This document shows positions 23,573-34,826 of a stretch of 64,000 nt of DNA, piece by piece; position 1 is the stretch's first letter, and the number at the start of each line of letters is the position of its first letter. The stretch is from Phycomyces blakesleeanus NRRL 1555(-). Lineage: Eukaryota; Mucoromycota; Mucoromycetes; Mucorales; Phycomycetaceae. The stretch lies in assembly GCF_001638985.1 (NCBI RefSeq), contig NW_017265147.1:155545-219544 (forward strand), given 5' to 3'. The notes below the pieces were generated by a model. The model had not been told where the DNA came from and did not search any database. It saw nothing but the letters and a program-made list of their open reading frames with translations. Both the position numbers and the translations under genes were made by a program.

Positions 23573-25053
23573 TTACAATCTTGCTTCTTCAGGGAAACAT
23601 TCATGCAATATTTTTGGTTCCAGCTGACAAAAAGTCAGTGTTTGACTCCATATCCTATCACAAACCTCAGAATCTTTTAGATGTTCATCTTTTATGGACA
23701 CAGAAGGGATGGTTTGCTTAGATTCATTGGACCAGTAGCAGCCACTAGGACTAGGGACCTTGAATGCCAAGAAAAGTGGTGTGCGGCTCCCTTCTTTTAT
23801 AGAGAGCATGATAAAATCGAAAAGACGGGAAAGAAAGAATAGGGAAAAGACAGTTGTGTGAGCAAATAAACTTGTTCTGACAGTACCGGGATGATATGCT
23901 GATAACCAAATTTACATAAAAATATCCCAAGTTAGTATTATATATACTCATGTTTATAGGTATTTTCTGCCATACCATACACTTTGATGTTGCTCTTGTG
24001 CAATGTCAATTGGGTCCCTAGTGCTCTCACGGCTTCTGCCAGGCAAAGTTTACTGTGAGCATATGCTGTCAGACCGTCCCATTCATAAGAATTACGCGCC
24101 AAGTCGAAATCAACTGTAGTGGTAGCATAAAGAGTTGAACTCGACGCAAATAACACAAAGCCATTTTCTTTCTCAATCCACGGAAGTAACAAAATGGTAA
24201 GCAGCATTGGAGAAATATAGTTCTGATCGGATACATATTGTGAGTCCAAATACTCTGTAATCAATAAATCTTACCACTTGATGCTGTGATTCAAATCCAT
24301 CGGCAGTAATATGGCAAGGAGTGTTCATAATCCCAGCGTTGTCTATTCAGATCGTTAAATGGGTAACGCCTTTTAGTATCTATATAATGATACATAAAAG
24401 AGCTCCAAGTGAATTCAAGACAGTTTACATACTGATTAATCCGTTAATCTGCCCTTTAGGTATAATATCCTTAATTGTCTCTGCTATTGAGTGTACACTT
24501 TGAAGGCTTGCCAGATCTCCTACCACCCATGAAACCTTGTCAATCCATGGGTGAGCTACAAGACATTTCTCTCTCTCGGTCTTGGACACTAGAGTGGTTT
24601 ATATTAAGAGCGTATTAGTATTCCACCCAAAAGTGCAATAGTCATAAAAAAATAAAAATAAAATCAATATTGAATAAATATATCTTGTGCGCGTTTACCA
24701 ACAATCACATGAAAACCAGCATTCAAAAGTCCCCCGACAATTGCACTTCCAATACCCGAATCTCCTCCAGTAACCACAATAGTACGTTTGCCTATCCTCA
24801 ATTGATGATCTCTCACCAGCTCATCCACATGAGCTTCTTGGGCCTGCCTACTACTACCAATACCACGTTGCCATAAAACAGTAACGGCAGTTTCAGCTAC
24901 ACCCAATATGTACACACGTAACCAAATTGGTAGAAACTGACAACGACTGACCGCAAGATTGATTGCTGTCATCACATTTGACCCATTGTCTTTGTAATGA
25001 CCATAAAGCCAAAATGCAGCAAAGGATCCGAAAAAAAGTAGAATGAGCCACAT
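23573..25053 (-). CDS. Short-chain dehydrogenase/reductase with N-terminal membrane anchor
   Basis: NAD(P)-dependent oxidoreductase of the SDR family. The chosen start at 25053 begins with a hydrophobic anchor (MWLILLFFGSFAAFWLYGHY); a longer in-frame start at 25176 would add an AT-driven tail and seems less likely. The nucleotide-binding motif is TGGDSGIG in IVVTGGDSGIGSAIVGGLL. Later exons give a segment with GDLASLQSVHSIAETI, then a DNAGIMN block, a serine-rich strand (LFASSSTLYA) and the catalytic Y-x3-K in AYAHSKLCLAEAV. The last exon encodes TPLFLAFKVPSPSGCYW and ends at 23573. Several short introns interrupt it. The layout resembles retinol-dehydrogenase or WW-oxidoreductase-like SDRs; the substrate is not predictable. 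Confidence 0.82.
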
Positions 25054-25806
25054 TGTGCCCCTAAGAGTGAATAGGCTAGAAAAAAAAACAAACAAAATAT
25101 ATGGATGAAAGTAAGGAAGGTAATAATGGCGTAGAGCGAATATGTGATTTATTTTTATTATTATTGGCTTGGTCATAAACAGTTTATTCTTTGCGGCTTA
25201 CAAGAACAAAATATTTATTAAGAAATAAAGTTTAACTTGTGGTTTTCTTAAATAATTGTTCTTTGTGTATCTACATCCCATTGCTTTAGATAATCATAAT
25301 TTGGTGGAGGGTATGCTTTCACAGAAACATCATGAAAATCAATGCATTTAGACTATTTCCGGAACTTATTGATGCAAAAATCAAAATCAAAATCAAAATA
25401 AAATTGGTGTGCACTTTCAATCATATTCTTTTTCTCCTGAATATTTATACGAAGGAGATAAGACAGTAAAGAATACAATGAGAATTCCTTATATATAGAT
25501 TTTTATTGGATGAAGTCTTGTAAAAGAAAAGAAAAATCCGGTAAAGAATATGAGAAGCACAAAGATTCTACTTGAAAAATAAAAATATAAAAAAAAAGGA
25601 AGCTACTGACTACATCCCAATAAGGAGTACTTCTAGAATACAACGTTTTATAGTGCCATCTAGCTCTGCTACTTCTACAACATTATCTCTTTCGCCACTT
25701 GGAAAGCACGCCGTAATAAATTAAACTGAGTTTGTTGCTCATCCATCTCTGTATTCAGAGACGTGTATGCTTTCAAGAACCATCACGAAACCAATGAATG
25801 TACTCT
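25054..25806. other. Intergenic DNA upstream of the dehydrogenase gene
   Basis: AT-rich sequence. It includes the promoter of the minus-strand dehydrogenase and, towards the right, the decayed 3' side of a transposase copy. No further gene is recognised. Confidence 0.5.
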
Positions 25807-26308
25807 TTAAAATGATCCATAATTTAAATATAATTCTGGTACAATTACAACAGCTCGTGCTCCTTTTTGAGGCCAGGTGTAATTGCGTTTCATGTTGATA
25901 TGGAAACCAGCTTCATCGATAAAAACGCAGTTTCTCAAGAAATCCATGTCCATATCCTCCCAACGTGTAACACAAGTGTATCTTTCTCCAATCTTCTCGA
26001 GACTGTTTCGCTTCACTGAATGAAAATGCGCTCTTTTATGTGTAGACTGACATTTCTTGACGAGAAAGTCGTGCAAAGTAGGCTTTGACTAGTGCTAGGA
26101 AGTATATTGATTTTTCTGCAAGCAGGGCAAATAGTTAGCTGCTTTTCGTACACCCAATAGAAAATAAAAACTTTTATTTATCCTCTTTTTTGTATGAACG
26201 GTAGCTCTCCTTTACATTTTTTCTTTCTTTTTTGATGAAGCTGTCATCTTCCGAGTTGTTGACAGGTTCATTGCCCTTGACCTGCTTTTTCGAAGGTTTC
26301 AATTCCAT
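25807..26308 (-). pseudogene. DDE transposase relic (Tc1/IS630-like)
   Basis: The minus frame 25807-26076 encodes CVFIDEAGFHINMKRNYTWP and then QKGARAVV, the first catalytic Asp region typical of fungal Tc1/IS630-like DDE transposases. Upstream, from an ATG at 26306-26308 (MELKPSKKQVKGNEPVNN), a frame of about 44 codons ends in a stop. The two parts are separated by frameshifts. The part with the remaining catalytic residues is absent or unrecognisable. I infer a dead, truncated copy. Confidence 0.7.
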
Positions 26309-26451
26309 ATACTGTGTAATATTTTTTGACGTTTGACATCTATGTATCCCTAATATCCTATTTTGTCTGCGGGTTTATTTCCTAGTAAGCACAAATTAAT
26401 GGTTTCCCAAAAGTAATGCCTCTCTTATTAATTATCTTAAGATTGCTGCTG

Positions 26452-26520
26452 CAGTGGTCCCTCGATAATTTCAAGGTACTTAGTTCCCGCCTTGGCCTTG
26501 AAATTATCGAGGGACCACTG
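26452..26520. mobile_element. Tiny snap-back MITE (69 bp), pogo/Tigger-like ends
   Basis: A perfect 25-bp inverted repeat (26452-26476 and 26496-26520) encloses only 19 bp. The outer end reads CAGTGGTCCCTCGATAA, resembling terminal repeats of pogo/Tigger-type elements. TA follows the right end; the left flank is TG rather than TA. Confidence 0.8.
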
Positions 26521-27253
26521 TATTTATCCTTATATTTGGCTTTAGACTCTTTAGTTTTTTTGTCATATTTTTGATTATCCTTTCCACTTTGCCTTTAACA
26601 AAAAAAAACAGCATGATATTCTTTTAACCTCACAAGCATCTTTTATTGCAGTCTGTTATATCAAACATATAATAAGTAATGTAGATAGAGCTTCTAAACC
26701 GAAACTAAAAAGTAAAGGGCCTGATAAAATATCGAATAACCCAGCCCTTTGATTTGATCAACACAGAATAAAAATAATACAGTGTTTCTACTAAATTCAG
26801 ACGATGTTAGTTTTTAGACATTTTGTTTACCTTTTTTAGACAGAAAAAATAAAATTGAGACAAGGAAGAGTTAATTGTGCGGTATGAACTTTTGATCCGC
26901 CGAGTGGGTGGTGAGATCTGACTGTGTTCTGCTATGTGTTCGTGTGAGCTTCCTGGGCCCGGCCCTTAAGCCTAGATTGAACTGAATGGCTGTCCGACCC
27001 GGACACCATCACAGTTTGCTAAATTACACGACAGTTGCGTTAATGTAAAATGAGTCAAAGACAATGGCCTACTTTTCGGTTCTTTGGTAACGTGGAAACC
27101 TTCTCCTGTTTTCTCCGTTTTGGCCTCTTACCCCGAGACTATGATTACGTCACAGTTAGTAAACCATTAAATACTTAAGCTCGAACTTGTAAAGAAGAGT
27201 AAAACAAGTGAATATCTTCCTATTGTTCCTCTTTCTTAACTATAGAAAATATA
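26521..27253. other. Intergenic DNA upstream of the DUF423 gene
   Basis: No gene recognised. The composition becomes less AT-rich from about 26880, consistent with a promoter region for the gene starting at 27254. Confidence 0.45.
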
Positions 27254-27777
27254 ATGGGCTCTGATCTCTATTGGAAGGCTGGCAGTTTGTTAGGTAATAA
27301 CACACCAATACCTTCCGGGATAAACTGACATGTGTATTTCAGGTTTGACTGCCATTGGTCTGGGTGCTTTTGGTGCTCATGCACTTGCAAAGTACACTGG
27401 CAATGATGATGCCAAATTGCGTGTAAGTCTACCATATTATTTACTTGTATACTGTACTAAAAATTCCAGTCGAGCAAGACAATTAAATAAATAAATAAAG
27501 GAACAAAAACTTATCCCAGTGTTGTGTATAGAACTGGAAAACTGCCTCTGAGTATCAGTTATTGCACGCAGTTGCATTATTAGCTGTATCTAGTATTCCT
27601 GTAGCTGTTCGTCGTGTACATCCTGCTGCAATGCCATTGATGTTGGGAGGAACTATTGCATTCAGTGGTTCGATCTACTTGTTGACTTTGGACCGCGATC
27701 GGTTCCGTCCTTTAGGCCCTGTGACGCCGTTGGGTGGTTTGGCAATGATGGCTGGCTGGGCAGCTCTATTGCTATAA
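27254..27777 (+). CDS. DUF423 / TMEM256-like small membrane protein
   Basis: Encodes 121 residues from three exons (27254-27293, about 27344-27422, about 27533-27777). The family is a four-helix membrane protein of unknown function found in bacteria and mitochondria-bearing eukaryotes. Family marks are GLGAFGAHAL near residue 19, WKTASEYQLLHAVALL near residue 42, TIAFSGSIYLLTL near residue 81 and the C-terminal VTPLGGLAMMAGWAALLL. The junction LR/NW is restored by using the GTAAGT donor at 27423. The length equals the usual family size. Confidence 0.9.
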
Positions 27778-28521
27778 GAACATATCTTCCTTTCTTTTTA
27801 TTATTTTATAAATGAAATGAAGGGTTTGGGAACCACGTTTTTTTTTGTGAAAATTTGCATTCTTTAGCTTCCTCTTGATTCTCGCTCTCTTTTTTCCCTT
27901 TTATGTTAAGTAAGCGAGCCAAGAGACGGCACTGGTGGATACGACGACCAAATGAACGGTTTCGATTGTTTCGATCAGAATCGAGTATACTAATATCTTT
28001 TACACACTACTGCACGAGTTATTTATCGGAACAGTCGGAAGTACCATCAAATGTAACGGCCTATAGTAAGCCGTGAGTATCATTCAGTAAAGTGCACGAT
28101 AAGGACAACGAAAATGTAGGGAAATGGCAAGAAGACGCATTAAGGATCCATTTTCGTACACATGAAAGTTAAAGCTGGCCTGGGTTGTTTAATAAATCGA
28201 TTAACCCACTGTGTATATAACACAATCATGCTTACTTAATATACTGAATAAATCCTACCCTTAAAAAAAAAGAACTTTTCTTCTTCTTAATTACATTTTG
28301 CTACCACCAACCAACCATGCATCGTTGGTACACAATTGTTATTCAAAGAATAGAAGGTTTTGAGTATTCTTGGTGATATTGATGTAAGACGAGCAAGTGA
28401 TAAAGCAAAACATACTTTAACTATTAGAGCATATTATGTATTTATTTTTATTTATAAAGATCGATTGGATTTATCTATTTATTTTGACAGATGTGTATTC
28501 CGATATGATAAATACAATTTA
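27778..28521. other. Intergenic spacer, 3' sides of DUF423 and ICT1-like genes
   Basis: The convergent spacer carries the two 3' untranslated regions. A short frame from an ATG at 27903 (57 codons) begins with a basic stretch but has no recognisable family, so I do not call it. Confidence 0.45.
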
Positions 28522-29156
28522 TCAATAATCATCTCTTTTGGACCGTCTACTACTTTTCTTGTCTGATTGTCGCTTTTTAACATCCTTGCGTCTAGTATCT
28601 TCAAGTTGCTGCCTAGTTCAATGTATCCATATACATATATATTTAAAAAAACAAACTTAATTCACCCAAATAATAATAATATAAATAATAAAAAAAATGT
28701 GCTTTCATATTGCTTACAAATGTTTAACGCGTGCCAAAGTTTCGCTATCAGCTTCTTTTGGGACTGCTACAGCTAGTCTTAACTGACTTAGCAGCTTGTC
28801 GTAACAATCTTCTACATTCTTTGCTTGCGATCGAGTGCGATCGGATGTGATGATCAGATCACCTGTCTTGGTAGAAGCAAGTTTGTCTTTGGCATACGCA
28901 GGAATCCAGTCTGCAGACTGAAGCGCCAGTCGCAATGTTACCTTTGTACTGACTGGATGATGAATGAGTTTTGATTACTGTGATTCTCATACATGCCTTT
29001 GTTTACATTCTGTCCTCCAGGACCGCTGCTACGACTAAAAGATAATTGAAGTTGTTTTGGTGGAATGGTAGCCTTTGATAGACGTTTTATCCATTCAGTA
29101 GCCTTTGCATAAGGCCATATAGATCCTGATGATGACGAATAAAAACGCTGCAACAT
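28522..29156 (-). CDS. Mitochondrial peptidyl-tRNA hydrolase / rescue release factor (ICT1-like)
   Basis: Class I release-factor-like protein that frees nascent chains from stalled mitochondrial ribosomes. I chose the start at 29156 because MLQRFYSSSSGS is a plausible mitochondrial presequence; an in-frame ATG at 29198 would add 14 residues. The catalytic GGQ lies in SFSRSSGPGGQNVNK. Joining at a GC-AG intron gives NVNKVSTKVTLRLAL, exactly the family pattern. A second intron with donor gtaagc after RVKHL leads to a last exon encoding QQLEDTRRKDVKKRQSDK and a basic tail ending RRSKRDDY (stop at 28522-28524). That basic tail is typical of ICT1-like proteins and fits the ribosome mRNA channel. 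The 3' end converges on the DUF423 gene. Confidence 0.88.
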
Positions 29157-29310
29157 AAAATTGAAACTAAAAGGTGGATATAAAGTTTGCAGATCCAAAA
29201 AGTCTATATTTGTTTATTGGCCTCAGCTAAACGAAATTAAGCTACATTTAAGAATCGACAAAAGAAAAAAAAAGAAAGAAAAAAAAGGAACTTCCACTCC
29301 TTTAAATTGT

Positions 29311-31509
29311 TTAAGCCTGTTCAGTGGCGGGCTCGGCAGACATGTGTGCCTTGAGGACATCCATAGCCTCGGAAATCTTGGTCTCCAAAGCAGAGGCATC
29401 TTCAACAAGGTTCAAGAGCTCGCCATTGTCCATCTCCAAGAGCATACCAGTGATCTTGCCAGAGTACTCAGGCTGCTGAGCGTGGATGAGGGGGTAGAGA
29501 CGCTCACCGAGCATCTGCTTCTGAACCTCAGTGGGGGCAGCGGCAAGGGCAGCGGCAGTGAGAGGGGCCTGTTCGGGGACTTCAGTGGCAGCCTGTGCAC
29601 GGGGACCCTTACGCTGGGCAGTAGACTGCTGGCGGTTGTTGTTGCTGTTGCTGGCCTGGGGAGCGGCGTTGTTGCGAGCGGGGCGGGGCTGACGGGGAGG
29701 ACGGCCCTGGAGGGTGGGAGAGAAGTTCTGGGGGTAACCAGGCATGGGCTGACCCTGCTGGGGCTGGGGAGCCCAGCGAGGGCGAGGCATCATACCGTTG
29801 GGAGGGAAGACGGGACGCTGACCCTGGGGAAGGAAACCTCCGGGAGGAGCGTAGAACATGGGAGCACCGGGCATGTAGCCGGGAGCACCAGGCATGGGCA
29901 TACCCTAAGATAAAGATGGATGGTAAGCATTCAATTGATCTCCAAAGTAAATAAATCCTTTTTTCCCCTCATATCACCCTATAGCTAGTATCCACCCATA
30001 CATCAACGCACACGAAAACAAACACGCGCATAGTAAAAATAATAATAAAGCGCGCCTATATACAGCCAAAACACCATGGCTGTTCAAAAGATATTTCATT
30101 AAAATTTACCTGCTGCATGCGGATAGCGTTACGCTGGTTGATCTGAGCCTCGAGCTGGGAGCGACGGACCTCCTTGCGCTGGGCAAGAGCGACGTAGATA
30201 GGTTTGGAGCCAATCATGCGACCGTTCATCTCGGTAACAGCCTTGGTGGCCTCATCGGGAGAAGAGAAGCAGACAAAGCCAAAACCCTTGGAGTAGTCCT
30301 TATCGTCGCGCATGACCTTTGCAGAGGTAATGACACCGTAGACGCTGAACTCCTGACGGAGCTTCTCATCATCGACATCATCATCAAGGTTCTTGACGTA
30401 AAGGTTGACACCCTGGTACTTGGCAAGCTTCTCAAGCTTGGCCTGTTCATACTGGCGGCGGAGCTCCTCCTCACGTTCGACCTTCTTCTGGGCACGGGTG
30501 ACAAAGAGAGTCTTGCCGTTGTGCTCCTTCTCGTTGAGCTCCTCAACAGCCTTGCGGGCATCCTCAAACTTCTCAAAGTTCACAAAGCCGAATCCCTTGG
30601 ACTTGCCTTCGTCATCCTTCTGGACAACAGCGGAGGTAATGGGACCGTATTTGCTGAACAGCTCGCTGAGCTCCTTGTCACCAGTCTCGGCATCAAGGTT
30701 CTTGACGTAAATGTTAGTGAACTTGGAACGGAGCTCTTCGATCTTGGCCTGACGCTCTTTGCGGGGCACGTGACGGCCAACGAAGACCTTCTTGTCGTTC
30801 AAAAGCATACCGTTGACATGCTTGATAGCACTCTCAGCAGCTTCGTCGGTCTCGTAGTGGACGAAACCGTAACCCTTGGAGTTACCGCTGTCATCGAGGG
30901 CAATCTTGCAGGACATGATGTTACCAAAGGCAGAGAAGGTATCGTGGAGAGCCTTGTTGTCAATGGTAGGGTCGAGGTTCTTGATAAAGACATTTCCGGA
31001 GCCAGTCTTGCGCAGGGAGGGATCACGCTGAGACCACATGATACGGCAAGGCTTACCCTTAACCAGGGTGTAGTTAAGAGTCTCCATGGCACGCTCACCT
31101 ATTGTTTTTTTTTTGTTTTTTTTTTGTTTTTTAGTTTATAGATAAGTTATTAATATGCACATAGATAATATATATAAAATCCTTTAATTACTGATATAAT
31201 ATTCTCTATTTTCATACCATCAATCTGGTTGTGGAAGTTCACGTAAGCGTATCCAAGGCTGCGACGGGTGACAGCATCTCTGCAGACACGGATGGAGGCA
31301 ACGGGGCCGATCATGTTGAACATCTCAAAGAGCATGGCTTCAGTGACGGAGGGATCCAATTCTCCGACATAGAGGGAGGCCGAGGGAGAAGGGCTGGAGT
31401 TAGCAGCGATGGAGCCAGCCTGGGCCTGGGCAATCTGCTGCTGCTGCTCAGCGGAAAGCTGCGAAGGAGGGACGGCAGCTGCTTCGGCAGGGGTGGGGTT
31501 TGTAGACAT
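29311..31509 (-). CDS. PAB1: Cytoplasmic poly(A)-binding protein
   Basis: Binds mRNA poly(A) tails, promoting translation and controlling deadenylation. Three exons (31218-31509, 30110-31098, 29311-29904) give 624 residues, a normal length. The N-terminal Gln/Ala-rich stretch is followed by four RRMs: [18 protein letters not shown] (split by intron 1), [32 protein letters not shown] and [16 protein letters not shown]. Then comes a Pro/Gly/Met/Gln-rich linker and the MLLE domain with GERLYPLI and [11 protein letters not shown]. Base composition is markedly GC-richer than its neighbours and codons look optimised, as expected for a very highly expressed gene. Intron 1 and the 5' leader are A-rich, a possible autoregulatory feature. 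The regulator gene ends only 256 bp upstream of its ATG. Confidence 0.98.
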
Positions 31510-31765
31510 GATATGAGGTTTAAAAAAAAAGAAAAAATGTGTGTGTTTTTTAAAGGATTTTTAAATTTTTTTTTGGGTTTTTTTGTATATAAAAGACAAG
31601 CCCAGGCAAAAAAAAGAAGTTGAAGGGAGGAGAGGAAGGAGCGAGCCCAAGCAAACCGCAATCCATCACCTCCCAAATCCATGTAAAATTTTTTTGTGGT
31701 CGGTTTCCCAATTTATCCAATCACAACAACCATATAGACTGGCTTTCCACTCCATCCTATTCTTC
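31510..31765 (-). promoter_or_regulatory. PABP promoter and A-rich 5' leader
   Basis: The 256 bp between the upstream gene's stop and the PABP ATG must contain promoter and leader. Read on the minus strand, the last ~110 bases before the ATG contain several oligo(A) runs (about 31548-31590) separated by CCC or TTT. Such A-rich leaders bind PABP itself in other eukaryotes; here that role is inference. Confidence 0.5.
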
Positions 31766-33443
31766 TCATCCGCCCAGTGGCTGAGAAGACACAACGACCA
31801 ACCCATCAAGCAGTCCATCAACTGCATCATACTCAACCCCACAACACCCTCCAATCAAACGCTTATAGTCTTGTAGTTTACAAGAAGCTACCTTAGACTG
31901 CAATGCGATCTTTTCAGCCACCAATTTTTTTCGCTTGTCTTTGAGCATCCTTAATTGAGTCACCAGGGATTCATAACACAACGTTTGGTTGACAACAACC
32001 CCACTAGTCAAACATCTATCCAATTTTTCCCGTTGTAAAATCATTGTAAGCTTCCTTAGCCTTGCTGTCTGAACTGCATGAATGTGTTGAGCTTCAACCA
32101 GCCATGGTCCTGGCTCTGGTAAACGAACCAACAAGGCTTGCTGGGCATTAAGTTGTTCGGTAGCCCTGTCAAGTCTATCCCGAACCGCTCTTGTCTGTTT
32201 CGTCCGTTCAGATAGAATATTTGTATATCGGCTGTCCAGAACACAACTCTTTGATAAAGGTCCAACTACTGTACCAATTGGCTCATATAGTGAATCTAGA
32301 CCTGATTCTTGATTTGTTGCCGACTGCAGAACCGCAGACGAAACATCTATCATCATTTGCGCAGTGATAGACTGATGGTTAGGGATCTGCGCCGATGCCC
32401 CTGCGTCCAACAATAGGTACACGATCTGTCGGCAACCTAGTCTGGCTGCCATCATCAGTGGTGTATCGCCGTACGCATCCTGGCTGTTAAATAGCTCTCT
32501 GCTGTCATTCTTCAGGCGGTGTAACAGGTGTTGGAGATAATATCGCCCAGCTTGTAATCGACCCTTCCAACGGCATGCCAGGACTGCATGATGAAATACA
32601 GTCCTATTTCGCTTATCCACTGCGTTCAATGTGGGTGCCAAACAATCGACTAATACTTCGAATGTCTTTCCATCAAAGTTATCCGTAAACAGAACACTCC
32701 GCATCAATGCCGTCTCGCCCTTGTAACTGGCCATATGCAGATCAGCCCCCAATTCAACCAGTTTATGTATTGTCACGAGTTTTCCCAGTGCAGCCGCCCA
32801 ATGCACACTCCCGTGGCCTTCTTTATCCAAGACTATATTCATTGTTTCTGACCTCAGCAACTCCCCGTTCCCATACAGGATATTTTCCAATAATTCTTCG
32901 GCAATCAAAGATTTGTTTTCTTCTGTCACTATTATTTCCTCTGTTTGTGTACAAGGCGTTATCTGACGAGGTCGTGTTTGTTTACGGTTCACACCGGTAG
33001 TCTTTTTTGGTCTAGTGGGTAAAGGGGTTTGTTTGGGTGTGAATGGTGGACTTTGGTCTCGTTTTGTGAATTCCAACAGCGGTTGTAACATGTCAAACAC
33101 CTTGTATTTTTTTGCAAGATCTGTCGCTCTTTGGAGTGGAATGTAGGTGCCTAGAGAAGTAATGTGCGATCGGATGAGTTGTGAAGCAAGATTTGTACGT
33201 GTGGGCCAGACTACCTTGGTATTTTCCATAGCCACCCTGAACCTTCTCATGTTCACCCAGTTGCACTTCACGTTCCAAAAGACGCGTCCTCATTGGTTTG
33301 TTGAACCCTGCTACCTTGAGAATATGTGTTGCATTGATATAAGAATCTGAAGTGCGCCTCATAACCGAGGCGTCCTTGCACAGCATTTCGTATACTGGAA
33401 CACCAGAGTAAGTCGCCTTGTAAATACAACAAGACATTACCAT
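31766..33443 (-). CDS. APSES-domain transcription factor with ankyrin repeats (Mbp1/Swi4-like)
   Basis: Probable DNA-binding subunit of an MBF/SBF-type G1/S regulator. Two exons (33215-33443 and 31766-33150, 64-nt intron) encode 537 residues. The KilA-N/APSES domain at about residues 5-100 shows [29 protein letters not shown] and [20 protein letters not shown], the last being restored only by splicing. Ankyrin repeats follow in the middle: [40 protein letters not shown] and [20 protein letters not shown]. The C-terminal third is a leucine-rich coiled region ([35 protein letters not shown]), where Swi6 contact occurs in yeast relatives. Two in-frame ATGs (33443 and 33437) are near-equivalent starts. 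Confidence 0.92.
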
Positions 33444-33754
33444 GTATAGATATAGATATATAAAAAAAGATATGTATGTATATTTTTATATTGATAAAGC
33501 AAAGAACTCTGAATTGAATAAGTAAAACAGACAATAAACTTGTCTTGCTTATATTCCACGTGATGTCTTGATAATTACCTAAAGGGTAATTAAAAAAAAT
33601 TAAGAATATATAAAATAAGGGGGGGAGGGAGGAGGAGGAGAAGGGAAGGAGGGACAAAGGGGAGTGCACAAGACTAAGTCCAGTCCAGACACTTGTTATT
33701 TTATTTTATTTTTGCTACTTGCTGTCTTTTTAAGAAATCTATACATCTTTCAAT

Positions 33755-34722
33755 ATGGATCCTAATGCTTCATCTGTTCATCCCTCACCAATGCCTCTCA
33801 GTATAAAAGCTACCCAAGTCAAGTTGGTCTTACTAGGTAAGAAGATGACCTGTCTAATTTGCCAATCAGAAAACTCAATCGAGATGGGGTTGATTTAGGA
33901 GAATCCGCTGTGGGCAAATCTAGTCTTGTAATTCAATTTGTACAGCAAGGTTATGTAGAGAACCGAGAACCCACCATCGGAGGTAGGTTTTTTCTATGCT
34001 GCACTTATTTCCAGCTAACATATTTAATAAAGCTGCCTTCTTAACCAAGAAGTATCAGACCGGTGAGCAATCCATCAAATTCGAGATTTGGGACACTGCT
34101 GGCCAAGAGCGGTTCCATTCGCTCGCACCCATGTATTATCGTAATGCACAGGCTGCTATTGTTGTATATGATATCACAAAAGCAGTAAGTATTATTATCA
34201 ATCTTTCTCTCTTTTTTAGAAAAAAAAACAGAATGCACATGCATACTTAGCATCATGCCTCCCTATAATCTATTTGTGCGCCTATAGGCATCTTTGGATA
34301 AGGCCAAGACATGGGTAAAAGAATTGCAGCGTCAGGCGAGCTCAGACATCGTGATTGCCCTAGTGGGCAATAAATTAGATCTTGTACAGGAGGATGAACA
34401 CGAGCGTCAAGTGCTAGCTGAAGATGCACAGGCTTATGCTGAAGAAGGCAATCTGTTGTTCTATGAGACAAGTGCCAAAACTTCCGAAAATGTCGATGCT
34501 GTATTTGGTGCCATTGGTGAGAAACTAGGATTCCCTTTTATACACACTTCCCTAAACACATACTGATCTACAAACTTATTTAACCAAACATCTTTAGCTA
34601 ATCAAATCCCTGCTCCCCATGTCAGCAAAGCTCTTTCTGGTGGTCGCAGTCTTAACGGTCCCAATGGAAGCTTCAATCTCATGGAGGCCCCCAAAGATAC
34701 AGCATCAGGATGTGCTTGTTAA
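33755..34722 (+). CDS. Rab5-family small GTPase (Ypt51/Vps21-like)
   Basis: Controls early endosome fusion. Five exons (33755-33836, 33899-33982, 34033-34184, 34288-34516, 34598-34722) encode 223 residues. The P-loop GESAVGKSS is formed across intron 1. The switch I threonine lies in EPTIGAAFLTK and switch II is WDTAGQERF. The guanine-specificity motifs are GNKLD and ETSAKT, and the C-terminus ends in GCAC, a double-cysteine prenylation motif. [20 protein letters not shown] and [15 protein letters not shown] are diagnostic of Rab5. The next gene, a probable BLOC-1 subunit, starts 104 bp downstream on the same strand. Confidence 0.97.
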
Positions 34723-34826
34723 AGATAGACAGCTAGACAATCATGCCAAACTCTTCTTACATCCAAACAGTCACTACCATTTCTTTCTTTTCCCTTCCTT
34801 TCCTTTCCTTTCATTTTTGTTTCTCC

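Noticed and set aside
27903..28076. Short frame starting MLSKRAKRRHWW, considered as a ribosomal protein eL39 or eL41
   Set aside because: Only the KRRHW piece resembles eL39 and the remainder does not fit either protein; length and order are wrong.
29161..29913. 250-codon plus frame opposite the PABP C-terminus
   Set aside because: The opposite strand encodes the MLLE domain and linker of PABP with perfect family match; the long antisense frame follows from its GC-rich, biased codon use.
30521..31141. 206-codon plus frame opposite PABP RRMs
   Set aside because: Shadow of the strongly biased PABP exon 2; no recognisable motif of its own.
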